Below are positions 7,959-17,402 of a stretch of DNA of 64,000 bases, piece after piece (the stretch's first letter is position 1; each line of letters opens with the position of its first letter). Under the pieces are notes generated by a model, which ran no database searches, was not told where the DNA came from, and saw nothing but the letters and a program-made list of their open reading frames with translations. The DNA is taken from assembly GCA_002411365.1 (NCBI GenBank), contig DHSD01000029.1, positions 19,540-83,539 on the forward strand, read 5' to 3'. The DNA comes from Ruminococcaceae bacterium UBA5295. GTDB taxonomy: Bacteria > Bacillota > Clostridia > Oscillospirales > Acutalibacteraceae. The position numbers were made by a program, and so were the translations under genes.

Positions 7959-9233
7959 TTGAGGACTCTCAGGCTTGGCTCGGAATGCAACGACGTGGCA
8001 CAGCTCCAGTCAATTTTGCACAAGCTCGGCATTTATCCGGGCAATGTTGATGGTATATTCGGAACTCAGACGCAGTCGGCTGTTAAGGAATTCCAGAAGA
8101 TGCACGGCCTTTCGCCTGATGGGGTAGTAGGCTCTCAGACATGGAAAGCCGTGGAGCCCTATTTGCGCGGATATGATGCCTATACGATTAAGCCAGGCGA
8201 CACTTTTTACCTCATCGGGCAAAAGTATGCGGTGGATCCCGCACTTATCGCAGTGGCAAACCCGGACATTGACCCGCAGAACCTTGCGGCCGGCGCAAAA
8301 ATTGCCGTGCCGTTTTCATATGGTATTGTAATGGAAAATACCGGCTATACATATGAAGTGCTGGAGCGCAACGTACAGGGGCTTAAAGTGAGATACCCTT
8401 TTCTGCACGTTGGGGCGGTAGGCTCAAGCGTCCTCGGCAAGACGCTTTTTGCACTGCGGTTTGGCAGGGGCCCGCACCATGTGCTTTACAACGCGGCTCA
8501 CCATGCACTGGAGTGGATAACGTCGCCTGTGCTGATGAAATTTACGGAAGATTTTCTGAGGGCATATGCGCTCGGGGTGCAGATTGGCGGATACAATCCG
8601 CGCGAAATATGGGACAGCGCCACAATATGGATTATACCGATGGTGAACCCTGACGGCGTGGACCTCGTCATTAATGGCCTGCAGCCGGACAATCCATACT
8701 ACAGCCAGCTTATCCGCTGGAATGGCGGAAGCAGCGACTTTTCGAGCAACTGGGAAGCAAATATCCGCGGCGTAGACCTCAACCATAACTACGATGCCGC
8801 ATGGGAAGAATCTAAGCAGGCAGAAGCCGCGCTCGGAATAACGGGTCCTGGCCCAACGCGGTACTCGGGCCCTTACCCTGCTTCCGAGCCTGAAACCCGT
8901 GCAATGGTGAATTTCACACGGGACCATGACATCGGCCTCGCAATGGCATATCATGCGCAGGGGCGTGTGATTTACTGGAATTTTCAGGATATGGCCTCGC
9001 CGGAAGCAGAAACCATCGGCCGCCAGCTTTCGCTAATAAGCGGATATTCCCTTGAAGAAGCTACGGGCGTTTCATCTTATGCCGGATACAAAGACTGGTT
9101 CATCAAGAATTTCAGGCGCCCCGGTTACACAATAGAAGTAGGCAGCGGAAAAAACCCGCTGCCTGTTTCACAGTTCCCTGAGATATACATGGAAAACCTC
9201 GGTATGCTGCTTTATGCCGCAAGCACTAAGTAG
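7959..9233 (+). CDS. LysM / peptidoglycan-binding M14 gamma-D-Glu-diamino acid endopeptidase
   Basis: A 424-residue cell-wall hydrolase. Domains in order: a peptidoglycan-binding-1 repeat (about 5-65, with YPGNVDGIFG), one LysM (about 72-118), and an M14 zinc carboxypeptidase domain (about 130-420). Zinc ligands are visible as HHALE, then YHAQG, and the catalytic glutamate as TIEVGSG. There is no signal peptide, as in the cytoplasmic Lysinibacillus sphaericus endopeptidase I that cuts between D-Glu and diaminopimelate in sporulation. I prefer TTG at 7959 because GGGGTG lies six bases upstream; GTG at 7950 is the alternative. A sigma-E-like promoter precedes it. It ends four bases from the oppositely oriented MFS gene. 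Confidence 0.88.
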   Translation: MRTLRLGSECNDVAQLQSILHKLGIYPGNVDGIFGTQTQSAVKEFQKMHGLSPDGVVGSQTWKAVEPYLRGYDAYTIKPGDTFYLIGQKYAVDPALIAVANPDIDPQNLAAGAKIAVPFSYGIVMENTGYTYEVLERNVQGLKVRYPFLHVGAVGSSVLGKTLFALRFGRGPHHVLYNAAHHALEWITSPVLMKFTEDFLRAYALGVQIGGYNPREIWDSATIWIIPMVNPDGVDLVINGLQPDNPYYSQLIRWNGGSSDFSSNWEANIRGVDLNHNYDAAWEESKQAEAALGITGPGPTRYSGPYPASEPETRAMVNFTRDHDIGLAMAYHAQGRVIYWNFQDMASPEAETIGRQLSLISGYSLEEATGVSSYAGYKDWFIKNFRRPGYTIEVGSGKNPLPVSQFPEIYMENLGMLLYAASTK

Positions 9234-9237
9234 ATAT

Positions 9238-10485
9238 TCACAGGGCTTTGCGGAACCATTTTGAGATTTCACGGCGCGTGATTAAGAATACAACGGCAAG
9301 GAGTATGAGTGTCGTCCACCCGCAGAACAGGTAGCCGGAGTCACCTCCTGTGCGCTCCATTACCGCACCAGCAAGAAAATTGCCAATTGGCGTTGAGCCG
9401 AGGTTAAGAAATGAGTAAACGCTCATCACACGCCCACGGTATTCATTGGAAGAGTTGGTTTGAAAAATAGAATTTGCAGTATTGAGAAAGATAAGATTGC
9501 AGAATCCAATGAGAGCGACGACAATTAAATTGAAGATGTACTTGTTTGTAATGCCTGTGGAGACCTGAAGCAGGCCGATTGCGACGGAGCTTATTACAAG
9601 CAGGCGCTTGTTTACACCCTTGCTGCTGCGGTACGCCATGAGTATTGCTGCGCTGAAAGCGCCCACGCCCGCTGCCGCAAGGAGGCTTGAGTACCCGTCA
9701 ATGCCGCGCCCGAGGTACTCATGCGCGAAAACAGGTATGATAACGTCGTTGTTAAGCGCAAACGTGCACACTACGGTCATCATCAGTACATCGGCGACAA
9801 GCGTTTTGTCTTTTTTGATGTACCGCATTCCGTCAGAGATTTCCGGAAGCATATTCCTGCTGTACGTAACTGACTGTTTCTCGTTGACGCGTATCATCAT
9901 TATGCCGATAATTACAGGTATGTAGCTGACGGAGTTGATTAGAAAACATGCTGTGGCGCCAAGCTTCATCATTAAAACGCCTGAAAGTGCGGGCCCGATT
10001 ATTCGTGCGAGATTGACAATGGTGGAGTTAAGGGAGATGGCGTTCGTGACATTTTCCGGCCCGACGAGGTCGATGAAAAAAGACTGCCGTGCGGGCATGT
10101 CGAGCGTTTGTGTAACACCGAACAGAAAACTTAGCAGGAGGATATGCCAGTACTGAATTATATGTGTGTAGGTAAGCAGCGTCATAGCCACGGCCTGTGC
10201 GAGGAAAAGCGCCTGAGTAAGGACGAGCAGCTTTTTCTTGGAAAAATGGTCCACTACTACGCCGGCAAACAGCGACAGAAACAGCATCGGCAAAAACTGC
10301 GCAACTCCAACAAGGCCAACTTTAAACGGCGAATTAGTGACCGAGTAGACAAGCCATGTCTGCGCGGTTTGCTGAACCCATGTGCCGGTTAGCGATATGC
10401 ATTGGCCAAACCAGAAAAGGCGGAAATTGCGGTACTTGAGTGAGCGGAATGTTGTTTTAAAAAAATTGGCTGCCTTTTGAAACAA
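9238..10485 (-). CDS. MFS transporter, EntS/MFS_3-like
   Basis: A 415-residue major facilitator protein with about 12 membrane segments. The N-terminal FRLFWFGQCISLTGTWVQQTAQTWLVY block is typical of the MFS_3/EntS-like group, many of which export drugs or siderophores; the substrate here is unknown. Start is TTG at 10485 with AGGAG 13 bases upstream, a rather long spacing, but no other in-frame start is available nearby. It is monocistronic, facing the endopeptidase gene tail to tail with a four-base gap and without an obvious terminator. Confidence 0.85.
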   Translation of the reverse strand: MFQKAANFFKTTFRSLKYRNFRLFWFGQCISLTGTWVQQTAQTWLVYSVTNSPFKVGLVGVAQFLPMLFLSLFAGVVVDHFSKKKLLVLTQALFLAQAVAMTLLTYTHIIQYWHILLLSFLFGVTQTLDMPARQSFFIDLVGPENVTNAISLNSTIVNLARIIGPALSGVLMMKLGATACFLINSVSYIPVIIGIMMIRVNEKQSVTYSRNMLPEISDGMRYIKKDKTLVADVLMMTVVCTFALNNDVIIPVFAHEYLGRGIDGYSSLLAAAGVGAFSAAILMAYRSSKGVNKRLLVISSVAIGLLQVSTGITNKYIFNLIVVALIGFCNLIFLNTANSIFQTNSSNEYRGRVMSVYSFLNLGSTPIGNFLAGAVMERTGGDSGYLFCGWTTLILLAVVFLITRREISKWFRKAL

Positions 10486-10531
10486 CTTTACTGGATATCT
10501 CCTCTGCTTTCAACGTAAATTTATATTTAAA

Positions 10532-10560
10532 ATTATACTCCCTTTTGTATAATAGTTCAA
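10532..10560 (-). promoter_or_regulatory. Sigma-A promoter of the MFS gene
   Basis: On the minus strand, -35 TTGAAC (10555-10560), 17-base spacer, consensus -10 TATAAT (10532-10537). Confidence 0.7.
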
Positions 10561-10623
10561 TCTTCAGCACTTTAATGGTGGGATTCAGTTTACAATTTTG
10601 ATACTCTTTTTTTTAATTGTTTA

Positions 10624-10632
10624 TGTTATAAT
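10624..10632 (+). promoter_or_regulatory. Extended -10 promoter of the lipoprotein/two-component unit
   Basis: TGTTATAAT at 10624-10632 is an extended -10 (TGn plus TATAAT). No -35 is found at 17 bases; a TTGATA at 10598 is 23 bases away, too far to pair. Confidence 0.5.
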
Positions 10633-10679
10633 AACCTTGAATTTATTTTAACTATTGAATCGTAAGGGAGGCGGGGCAT

Positions 10680-12035
10680 GTGAGGGGAAAAGCAGCCATT
10701 GCGGCACTGCTGCTTTCTGTGGCTTTGCTGTTTTCAGGATGCTCATTTGCAGGGCTTGACGCACAGACACTGATGCATGCCCCAAAGCCAACGGGGACTG
10801 ATGAAGCGGATATCCAGAGTCTGCTTGACAAAACTGCGGGCGGCCAGCTCACACTGAAATATCCGTCGCATGGGGAGTACCGCTCGGCGATAATCCTGCA
10901 CAGTATGCGCGGCAGCGGTTCGGATGAGTCGGTGGCTTTTTACCAGAAGGGCGACGATTCCTCAGCTACGAATATAATGTTCATGCAGAAAGACAAGAAG
11001 AGCGGAAAATGGCAAAGCATAGGCTCATTCAGCAACCCGTCTTCCCAAGTTGACAGGATCTGCTTTGGTGACATAAACGGCGACGGCAGTGATGAGGCTG
11101 TGGTGGGTTGGGGCAGCAGCCTTAACAATGCGGGAGTTATCTGCATTTATTATTATGATAAAGGCAGTATGCATGAGCTGAAACTTAACCAGAACTACAC
11201 CGATATGGAGCTGATGGATTTCGACGGCGACGGTAAAGACGAAATCTTTACAGCTGATGTTACTGTAGGCGACCAACCGGCCACTGCACACCTGCTTCGC
11301 ATAAAAAACGGCGGTGTTGAAGTGATGGGCACGGCACCGCTTGATACCGGCGTAACAAAATACGCTTCCGTCCGCACAGGCATGATAAATAAAGAGCAGA
11401 ACGGCGTAGTGCTCGACGGTGTAAAAGCTTCGAACTCAATGGTTACAGATATTGTGTACTGGGACAGAAAGAGGAAAACGCTGGAGGCACCATTCTTTGA
11501 CAGCGAGTCAAAGACGGCCAAGAGCACTGCGCGCAACACTTCAGTCGTTTCAAAAGATATAAACGGGGATGGCATAATCAATATACCTATAGTAGTGCCG
11601 ATGCCTGGATACAGCGGAACAGCGGCAGATGAGGCGGACAACCTCACGGACTGGGAGCGCTATGACACGGATACCGGCACACTTACGCGCATTGTAAGCA
11701 TGGTCATTAATTACACAGACGGCTACCGTTTTATATTGCCGGAAAAGTGGCGCGGAAAGATAACAACGAAAATTGACCCGGCCACACGTTCGTTTTCGTT
11801 TTACCAGTGGCAGAAGTCGCCTAAAAACCCGGGAGGTGCAGCCGGGCCACAGCTGCTTAGGATACAGGTGTTCACGAAAAAAGAATGGGCAAAAAAGTCT
11901 GAGTCAGGCGCTTATTTCCTTCTCAGCGAGAAAGACAGCATTATCTATGCTGCGGAAAGGCCTGCGCCCGGAAATGCAATGTCGCTCACAAAAGCAGAAA
12001 CCCAAAATGCTTTCGAACTGCTTTCCACGGAATAG
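10680..12035 (+). CDS. Lipoprotein with calcium-type DxNGDG (FG-GAP/VCBS-like) repeats
   Basis: A 451-residue predicted lipoprotein of unknown function. The signal peptide ends in a lipobox LFSGC with the lipidated cysteine at residue 21. The middle carries three DxDGDG-like loops (DINGDGSDE, DFDGDGKDE, DINGDGII) of the kind that bind calcium in beta-propeller FG-GAP/VCBS repeats. Start is GTG at 10680 behind GGGAGG. It stands 29 bases upstream of a response regulator and its kinase, apparently in one operon, so it may be an accessory sensor or a target of that pair; this is inference. No enzyme motif is recognised. Confidence 0.75.
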   Translation: MRGKAAIAALLLSVALLFSGCSFAGLDAQTLMHAPKPTGTDEADIQSLLDKTAGGQLTLKYPSHGEYRSAIILHSMRGSGSDESVAFYQKGDDSSATNIMFMQKDKKSGKWQSIGSFSNPSSQVDRICFGDINGDGSDEAVVGWGSSLNNAGVICIYYYDKGSMHELKLNQNYTDMELMDFDGDGKDEIFTADVTVGDQPATAHLLRIKNGGVEVMGTAPLDTGVTKYASVRTGMINKEQNGVVLDGVKASNSMVTDIVYWDRKRKTLEAPFFDSESKTAKSTARNTSVVSKDINGDGIINIPIVVPMPGYSGTAADEADNLTDWERYDTDTGTLTRIVSMVINYTDGYRFILPEKWRGKITTKIDPATRSFSFYQWQKSPKNPGGAAGPQLLRIQVFTKKEWAKKSESGAYFLLSEKDSIIYAAERPAPGNAMSLTKAETQNAFELLSTE

Positions 12036-12064
12036 AAATTCAAAAGAGAGCTGGGAGGAATTCC

Positions 12065-12769
12065 TTGAAAACGATTCTTGTTGCGGAAGACGAACAGGCC
12101 ATCCGCGAGTTTATAGTAATAAACCTCAAGCGTGCAGGCTACAAGACGCTTGAGGCTTCCGACGGAGACGAAGCACTGAAAATCTATGACAAAGAGGGCG
12201 GCAACATCGACGTTGCCGTTCTTGACATCATGATGCCGGGGCAGAATGACGGGCTTGCCGTTTGCAAGGAGCTGCGCCATCGCAGCGGCTCGATAGGCAT
12301 TATCCTGCTTACTGCCAAGACGCAGGAGATGGATAAGGTCGGTGGGCTTATGATGGGCGCCGACGACTATGTTACGAAACCGTTCAGCCCGAGTGAGCTT
12401 GTGGCGCGCATTGATGCCGTTTACCGCCGCGTGGCGCTGGAGCGTGAGCGCAGCAAAAAAAACTTCAACGAAGAGCTGCACTCGGGGAGCTTCGTGCTCA
12501 ACCTGCGCAACCGCACACTGCTGAAGAATGGCCAGCCGGTTGAGCTTACTCAGGTTGAATTTCAGATAATGGAATATTTTTTCTCAAATCCCGGCACAGC
12601 CATGAACAGAACCGATATTCTGCGTCATGTGTGGGGCGATTCATATTACGGCGAAGAGAAAATCGTGGATGTGAATATCCGGCGCCTGCGCATGAAAGTT
12701 GAGGATGAACCTTCCAACCCAAAGCATATTATCACGGTATGGGGCCTCGGCTACAAGTGGGAGGCATAG
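12065..12769 (+). CDS. OmpR/PhoB-family response regulator
   Basis: A 234-residue regulator: receiver domain (1-120) with acidic pair near residues 9-10 (EDE), phospho-acceptor Asp54 in VLDIMMPG and lysine in TKPFSP, then a winged-helix DNA-binding domain (about 135-232). It starts with TTG behind a clear GGGAGGA ribosome site. The histidine kinase follows 61 bases downstream and is the likely partner. It probably controls cell-envelope or transport genes, but targets cannot be read here. Confidence 0.93.
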   Translation: MKTILVAEDEQAIREFIVINLKRAGYKTLEASDGDEALKIYDKEGGNIDVAVLDIMMPGQNDGLAVCKELRHRSGSIGIILLTAKTQEMDKVGGLMMGADDYVTKPFSPSELVARIDAVYRRVALERERSKKNFNEELHSGSFVLNLRNRTLLKNGQPVELTQVEFQIMEYFFSNPGTAMNRTDILRHVWGDSYYGEEKIVDVNIRRLRMKVEDEPSNPKHIITVWGLGYKWEA

Positions 12770-12830
12770 CCTTAAAAACTATGGCTGGAGTTTATTTTTA
12801 GCAGGTTGATCTGGCAGGGGGAAAAGCGTA

Positions 12831-14297
12831 ATGGCAAAAAAACGGAAAAGCAAAAGCATTGCGCGGCGCTGGATTTTTAACAGCGTCGGCTCTCTGCTTA
12901 TTATTGTGGCGGCGCTGGTAGCGACGCTTTCCTTCTCGGTGCAGGGCTATGTTTACAACGGGATACAGTCGGCGCTTAACGGGCGCTCTGACGAGCTGAC
13001 AAACGTCTTTTCAAGCTATGGCAGGAAATCGGAGGAAGATTTTCTTGCTGCTGCGCGCGGATATGTGGAGAATTTCCCAAACAAAGAGAGCATGGAGCTG
13101 ATGGTGATAGACCAGAAAGGCCGCATAGTCACCACGTCAACAGGTTTCGCGCCGGACCAGAAACAGGAAATGCCGGATTACAAAACGGCTTTCGCCAATT
13201 CAGGTGACTATGGCACATGGACGGGGAAACTTTCGAGCGGGGAGCGTGTGATGGCCGTAACGCGCGTAATACGCAACGATATCGGTTCGCCCGTAGGGTC
13301 GGTACGCTATGTTGTTTCGCTTGAAGAAGCCGACAGGCAGATATTCACAATAATTATCGCACTGGTTCTGGCAGGCACCGTTGTCATTTTGTTCGTTTCA
13401 ATTTCGAGCCATTATTTTATCCGCTCTATCCTGACGCCAATAAAGCAGATAGGCGCCACGGCGAAGATGATTGCGCAGGGCGACTTTAAAGCGCGTATAC
13501 AGAAAACGAACGATGACGAGATAGGCGAACTTTGCGACACGATAAATGATATGGCGGATGAGCTCGGCCAAAGCGAAAAGATGAAGAATGACTTCATCTC
13601 ATCTGTTTCGCATGAACTGCGCACGCCGCTTACGGCTATAAAAGGGTGGGCCGAAACGCTTCAGTCCGGTGAAACAGATAAAAAGACTTTTAACCGCGGC
13701 ATGAAAATTATCGTGAGTGAAACGGAGCGCCTTGCGGGCATAGTCGAGGAGCTGCTCGATTTTTCACGAATGCAGAGCGGCCGCATGACGCTTACAATGG
13801 ACAAAATCGACATACTTGCGGAACTCGACGCGGCAGTGTGTATGTTCAGCGAGCGTGCGCGCCAGGAGAATAAATTCCTTATTTACGACGGGCCGCAGAT
13901 GCTTTCGCCGGTGCTCGGCGACATAAACCGCCTGCGGCAGGTGTTTGTAAATGTGCTTGACAATGCCTTGAAGTACACAAAGTCCGGAGGGACGATAAAT
14001 GTTTCTGCGGAAGAAGAGGGCGGCTTTATACGCGTGGTGATTGCTGACGACGGATGCGGAATACCGGCCGAACACCTGCCTAATGTGAAAAAAAAGTTTT
14101 ACAAGGCAAACCAGACTGTCCGCGGTTCAGGGATAGGCCTTGCGCTTGCGGATGAGATAATGGCACTACATTCGGGTAACCTTGAAATAGACAGCCATGA
14201 AAATGTGGGCACAGTCGTAACCATAAGCATACCGACGTTTAAGAAGCTTGAAAACAAAACGCTTGAAGCAGGGAAAAAAGGAGGCGGCACTAAATGA
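12831..14297 (+). CDS. Sensor histidine kinase
   Basis: A 488-residue membrane kinase. Two membrane segments (about 16-38 and 165-190) flank an extracellular domain of about 125 residues. HAMP (about 190-240), a HisKA domain with the phospho-acceptor His261 in SVSHELRTPLTAIKGW, and a HATPase domain (N box NVLDNALKYTKSG, G boxes DDGCGI and GSGIGLAL) follow. The TCS is co-oriented with the lipoprotein upstream. Its stop overlaps the start of the DUF1385 gene by four bases (ATGA). Confidence 0.93.
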   Translation: MAKKRKSKSIARRWIFNSVGSLLIIVAALVATLSFSVQGYVYNGIQSALNGRSDELTNVFSSYGRKSEEDFLAAARGYVENFPNKESMELMVIDQKGRIVTTSTGFAPDQKQEMPDYKTAFANSGDYGTWTGKLSSGERVMAVTRVIRNDIGSPVGSVRYVVSLEEADRQIFTIIIALVLAGTVVILFVSISSHYFIRSILTPIKQIGATAKMIAQGDFKARIQKTNDDEIGELCDTINDMADELGQSEKMKNDFISSVSHELRTPLTAIKGWAETLQSGETDKKTFNRGMKIIVSETERLAGIVEELLDFSRMQSGRMTLTMDKIDILAELDAAVCMFSERARQENKFLIYDGPQMLSPVLGDINRLRQVFVNVLDNALKYTKSGGTINVSAEEEGGFIRVVIADDGCGIPAEHLPNVKKKFYKANQTVRGSGIGLALADEIMALHSGNLEIDSHENVGTVVTISIPTFKKLENKTLEAGKKGGGTK

Positions 14298-15262
14298 GCA
14301 GGGAAAAGACGAAGTGCATTACATCGATAGGCGGGCAGGCCCTTGTTGAAGGGATAATGATGCGCGGACCGCAGAAAACCGAAACTGCGGTCCGTATGCC
14401 TGACGGGAGCATTTCGCTTGAAGAGATAAAAAGCAACTCCGCAGGTGAGCGCAGTAAAATATGGAGCCTGCCGTTTTTCCGCGGCATTGCAAACTTCATC
14501 GATTCGCTTTCGGTAGGCTACCGCGCGCTTTCCCTTTCTGTAGAAAAATCAGGTGTGGAAGAAGAGGGGGAAGACGAGTCAAAATTTGACCGCTGGATTG
14601 AAAAGACATTCGGGGACAGGGCACTCAGCGTGATTTCCGGGGCGGGCACAATCCTTGGGCTTGTTATTGCCATCGGGCTGTTTTTCGTTTTTCCCACATG
14701 GCTTTTTAACATGATACAGAAGGCCGCAGGCCCGTCTGTTGCAGGTTGGCGCTCGCCGCTTGAAGGCGCCATGCGCATAGTAATTTTTACATTGTATCTC
14801 GCATTATGCGCTGCAATGCCTGATGTTCGCCGCGTCTTTGAATACCATGGAGCAGAGCACAAGACGATTTTCTGCTACGAGAACAGTGAAGAACTTACTG
14901 TGAAGAATGTGCGGAAGCACCAGCGCTTCCACCCGCGCTGTGGAACGAGCTTCATAGTCCTTATGCTGCTTATTGGGATACTTATCGGATTCATTATTCC
15001 GTTCACAAATCCGTTCCTGCGCACGGCAGCAAAGCTGCTGTGCATACCGCTTGTAGTAGGCATAGGCTATGAGCTCATCAGGTACTGCGGCCGCAATGAC
15101 AATCTGCTCACGCATATAATCTCGGCGCCCGGGCTTTGGATGCAGCGCATTACAACTAAGGAGCCTGACGACAGCATGATTGAAGTAGCCATTGCCGCCA
15201 TGCGCGAAGTAATACCCGAAGACGGTGAAGACCGTATAGAGATTTCTGAGGATGCAGCATGA
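14294..15262 (+). CDS. DUF1385 membrane protein (YqhQ-like)
   Basis: A 322-residue protein of the DUF1385 family, recognised by the N-terminal IGGQALVEGIMMRGP block and the EYHGAEHKTIFCYE motif. About four to five hydrophobic segments are seen in the middle. The family is sometimes described as a predicted metal-dependent enzyme; histidines in GAEHKT and HPRCGTSF could bind metal. Function is not established. It overlaps the histidine kinase upstream and prmC downstream by four bases each, so the three are translationally linked. DUF1385 next to prmC is a common clostridial arrangement. Confidence 0.88.
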   Translation: MSREKTKCITSIGGQALVEGIMMRGPQKTETAVRMPDGSISLEEIKSNSAGERSKIWSLPFFRGIANFIDSLSVGYRALSLSVEKSGVEEEGEDESKFDRWIEKTFGDRALSVISGAGTILGLVIAIGLFFVFPTWLFNMIQKAAGPSVAGWRSPLEGAMRIVIFTLYLALCAAMPDVRRVFEYHGAEHKTIFCYENSEELTVKNVRKHQRFHPRCGTSFIVLMLLIGILIGFIIPFTNPFLRTAAKLLCIPLVVGIGYELIRYCGRNDNLLTHIISAPGLWMQRITTKEPDDSMIEVAIAAMREVIPEDGEDRIEISEDAA

Positions 15263-16110
15263 ACGTCGGGCAAGCATACCGTACAGGCAGAAAGATCCTT
15301 GAGGATGCCGGCGTAGATTCGCCGGCTTTTGATGCCGGCTGCCTTTTTAAGAAAGTCTTTGGCCTCAGCCTTCAGGAGCGAATAATTCAGTCCGAAAATG
15401 AAGCTGGAATGCAGAAAACAAAGCGCTTTCTTGCCCTTGCACACGAGAGGGCCGGCGGCAGGCCTCTGCAGTATATAATAGGTGAATGGCCGTTCCTCGA
15501 TTTTACGCTGGAAGTCGGCGAAGGCGTGCTTATTCCGCGTGAAGAGACAGAGCTCCTTGTGCGCACAGCGGCGCAGATGCTTAAAAACGTGGAAAAGCCT
15601 GTGATCGTGGATTTGTGTTCCGGCTCTGGGGCAGTTGCCATAGGCCTTGCCTCGCTTCTGCCCGATGCGCGGATAGCAGCGGTGGAAAAGTATGGCGAGG
15701 CACTCTCATACCTTCGTCGGAATATTGAAAAAACGGGCTTCCGTGAGGTGCGGCCGGTGCATGCTGATGTTTTTAGTGCAGAAGAAGCGCGCAGGTTTCC
15801 GGCACTTGATGCAGTAGTTGCGAACCCGCCGTATGTGCGCAGCGGGGAGATTGCGTCGCTTCAACGCGAAGTGCAGAGGGAGCCGGAGCAGGCGCTTGAC
15901 GGCGGTGAAGACGGCCTGGCGTTTTACCGTGCGATTGCAGGGCTTTGGCTGCCGCACATAAAACCCGGCGGCGCAGCGGCGGTAGAAATCGGCGAAGGGC
16001 AGGCTGAAGACGTAAAAAAAATATTGGATCATTTTATGGAAAATGTCCGCATTATACGTGATTTTAATGGCTTTGAACGCGTTGTGTGCGGAATACGCAG
16101 GCATACATGA
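15259..16110 (+). CDS. prmC: Release factor glutamine methyltransferase
   Basis: A 283-residue SAM-dependent methyltransferase that methylates the GGQ glutamine of release factors RF1 and RF2. The helical N-terminal domain is followed by a Rossmann fold with DLCSGSGAVAIGLA (SAM loop, near 118-130) and the hallmark NPPYV motif (near 192). Length is typical. It overlaps DUF1385 by four bases. prfA, its usual neighbour, is not in this window. Confidence 0.94.
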   Translation: MNVGQAYRTGRKILEDAGVDSPAFDAGCLFKKVFGLSLQERIIQSENEAGMQKTKRFLALAHERAGGRPLQYIIGEWPFLDFTLEVGEGVLIPREETELLVRTAAQMLKNVEKPVIVDLCSGSGAVAIGLASLLPDARIAAVEKYGEALSYLRRNIEKTGFREVRPVHADVFSAEEARRFPALDAVVANPPYVRSGEIASLQREVQREPEQALDGGEDGLAFYRAIAGLWLPHIKPGGAAAVEIGEGQAEDVKKILDHFMENVRIIRDFNGFERVVCGIRRHT

Positions 16111-16123
16111 CGGTATATGCCAT

Positions 16124-16152
16124 TTGCTTTTAAGGTAAAAATAAATTATAAT
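16124..16152 (+). promoter_or_regulatory. Sigma-A promoter of recA
   Basis: -35 TTGCTT (16124-16129), 17-base spacer, consensus -10 TATAAT (16147-16152), 39 bases before the recA start. I looked for a LexA box (GAAC-N4-GTTC) over it and did not find a convincing one. Confidence 0.65.
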
Positions 16153-16190
16153 TATTATGTCTCTATTACAGTGTGATGGGAGGAACGTAT

Positions 16191-17402
16191 ATGTCAGAAA
16201 AGGGTACAGCAACCAGAAAACTGACCAAAACGGTCAACACGAGCGGTGATAAAAAGGTTGCGCTTGAAACGGCGCTTGCCAATATAGAAAAGCGGTTCGG
16301 AAAAGGCGCTGTGATGCGCCTTGGGCAGGATCAGGCTATGCATGTTGAAGCAATTTCAACAGGTTCGCTTGGGCTTGACCTTGCGCTTGGCATTGGCGGC
16401 CTTCCGCGCGGACGCATAGTTGAAATTTACGGCCCTGAAAGCTCAGGCAAAACGACCCTTGCACTGCACTGCATAGCTGAAGGCCAGAAAAACGGAGGCA
16501 CAGCCGCATTTATAGATGTGGAGCATGCCCTCGACCCTACTTATGCCGCAGCTCTTGGCGTAGACGTGGATTCCCTCCTCGTTTCACAGCCGGACACGGG
16601 CGAGCAGGCCCTTGAAATCACGGAAGCGCTTGTGCGTTCCGGAGCGATAGATGTCATTGTAATAGACTCTGTTGCAGCACTCGTCCCGCGTGCCGAAATC
16701 GAGGGCGAGATGGGCGACAATGTGGTGGGCCTTCAGGCAAGGCTCATGTCGCAGGCACTGCGCAAGCTTGCGGGGGCTATCTCAAAATCAAACTGTGTTG
16801 CGATTTTCATCAACCAGCTGCGTGAAAAAATAGGCATAAGCTACGGCAGCCCGGAGGTTACAACAGGCGGGCGGGCGCTTAAGTTTTATGCTTCTGTGCG
16901 CATAGACGTGCGCCGCGGCGACCCGATAAAGACGGGCGGGGAGCAGATAGGCTCGCGCACAAAGGCGCGTGTGGTAAAAAACAAAATTGCGCCGCCTTTC
17001 CGTACGGCGGAATTTGATATGATATACGGCCATGGGATATCGCATACCGGCGAAGTGCTTGACCTCGGTGTTGAGCTTGATGTGGTCCAGAAAAGCGGCT
17101 CGTGGTATTCATATGGTGAAACACGCCTCGGCCAGGGGCGCGAGAATGCGAAGGTTTTCCTTGATGCGCATCCGGAGATGGCCAAAGAAATCGAGGGGAA
17201 AATACGCGCGGATTCCAGCAAGCTGTTTTCACCTTCTAAAGCATCTTCTAATAATACATCGCCTTCAGCCGGCGGGCAGGCTGAAAGCAATGGCGTAAAA
17301 CCTGTGGAAACGGACGGAAATGCCGTGCAGGCAGGCCAGGAAAAAGATGAAGACAGCCGCCGCTATGGAGCGGATATAGATATTGAGGCGGACGACAAAT
17401 GA
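16191..17402 (+). CDS. recA: Recombinase RecA
   Basis: A 403-residue RecA that forms ATP-dependent filaments on single-stranded DNA for homologous recombination and LexA cleavage. Walker [10 protein letters not shown], the [20 protein letters not shown] block and the [10 protein letters not shown] and TTGGRALKF motifs are intact. The ATG at 16191 is chosen because GGGAGGA lies just upstream; an in-frame GTG at 16173 lacks a site. The C-terminal 60 residues are an acidic, low-complexity tail. Its last bases overlap the recX start (ATGATG). Confidence 0.98.
   Translation: MSEKGTATRKLTKTVNTSGDKKVALETALANIEKRFGKGAVMRLGQDQAMHVEAISTGSLGLDLALGIGGLPRGRIVEIYGPESSGKTTLALHCIAEGQKNGGTAAFIDVEHALDPTYAAALGVDVDSLLVSQPDTGEQALEITEALVRSGAIDVIVIDSVAALVPRAEIEGEMGDNVVGLQARLMSQALRKLAGAISKSNCVAIFINQLREKIGISYGSPEVTTGGRALKFYASVRIDVRRGDPIKTGGEQIGSRTKARVVKNKIAPPFRTAEFDMIYGHGISHTGEVLDLGVELDVVQKSGSWYSYGETRLGQGRENAKVFLDAHPEMAKEIEGKIRADSSKLFSPSKASSNNTSPSAGGQAESNGVKPVETDGNAVQAGQEKDEDSRRYGADIDIEADDK

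Noticed and set aside
10598..10632. TTGATA paired with TATAAT as the lipoprotein promoter
   Set aside because: The spacer is 23 bases, too long for sigma-A; the extended -10 alone is reported instead.
16081..16190. Possible LexA/SOS box upstream of recA
   Set aside because: Only a GAAC-like half site at the end of prmC is seen; no proper GAAC-N4-GTTC pair over the promoter.
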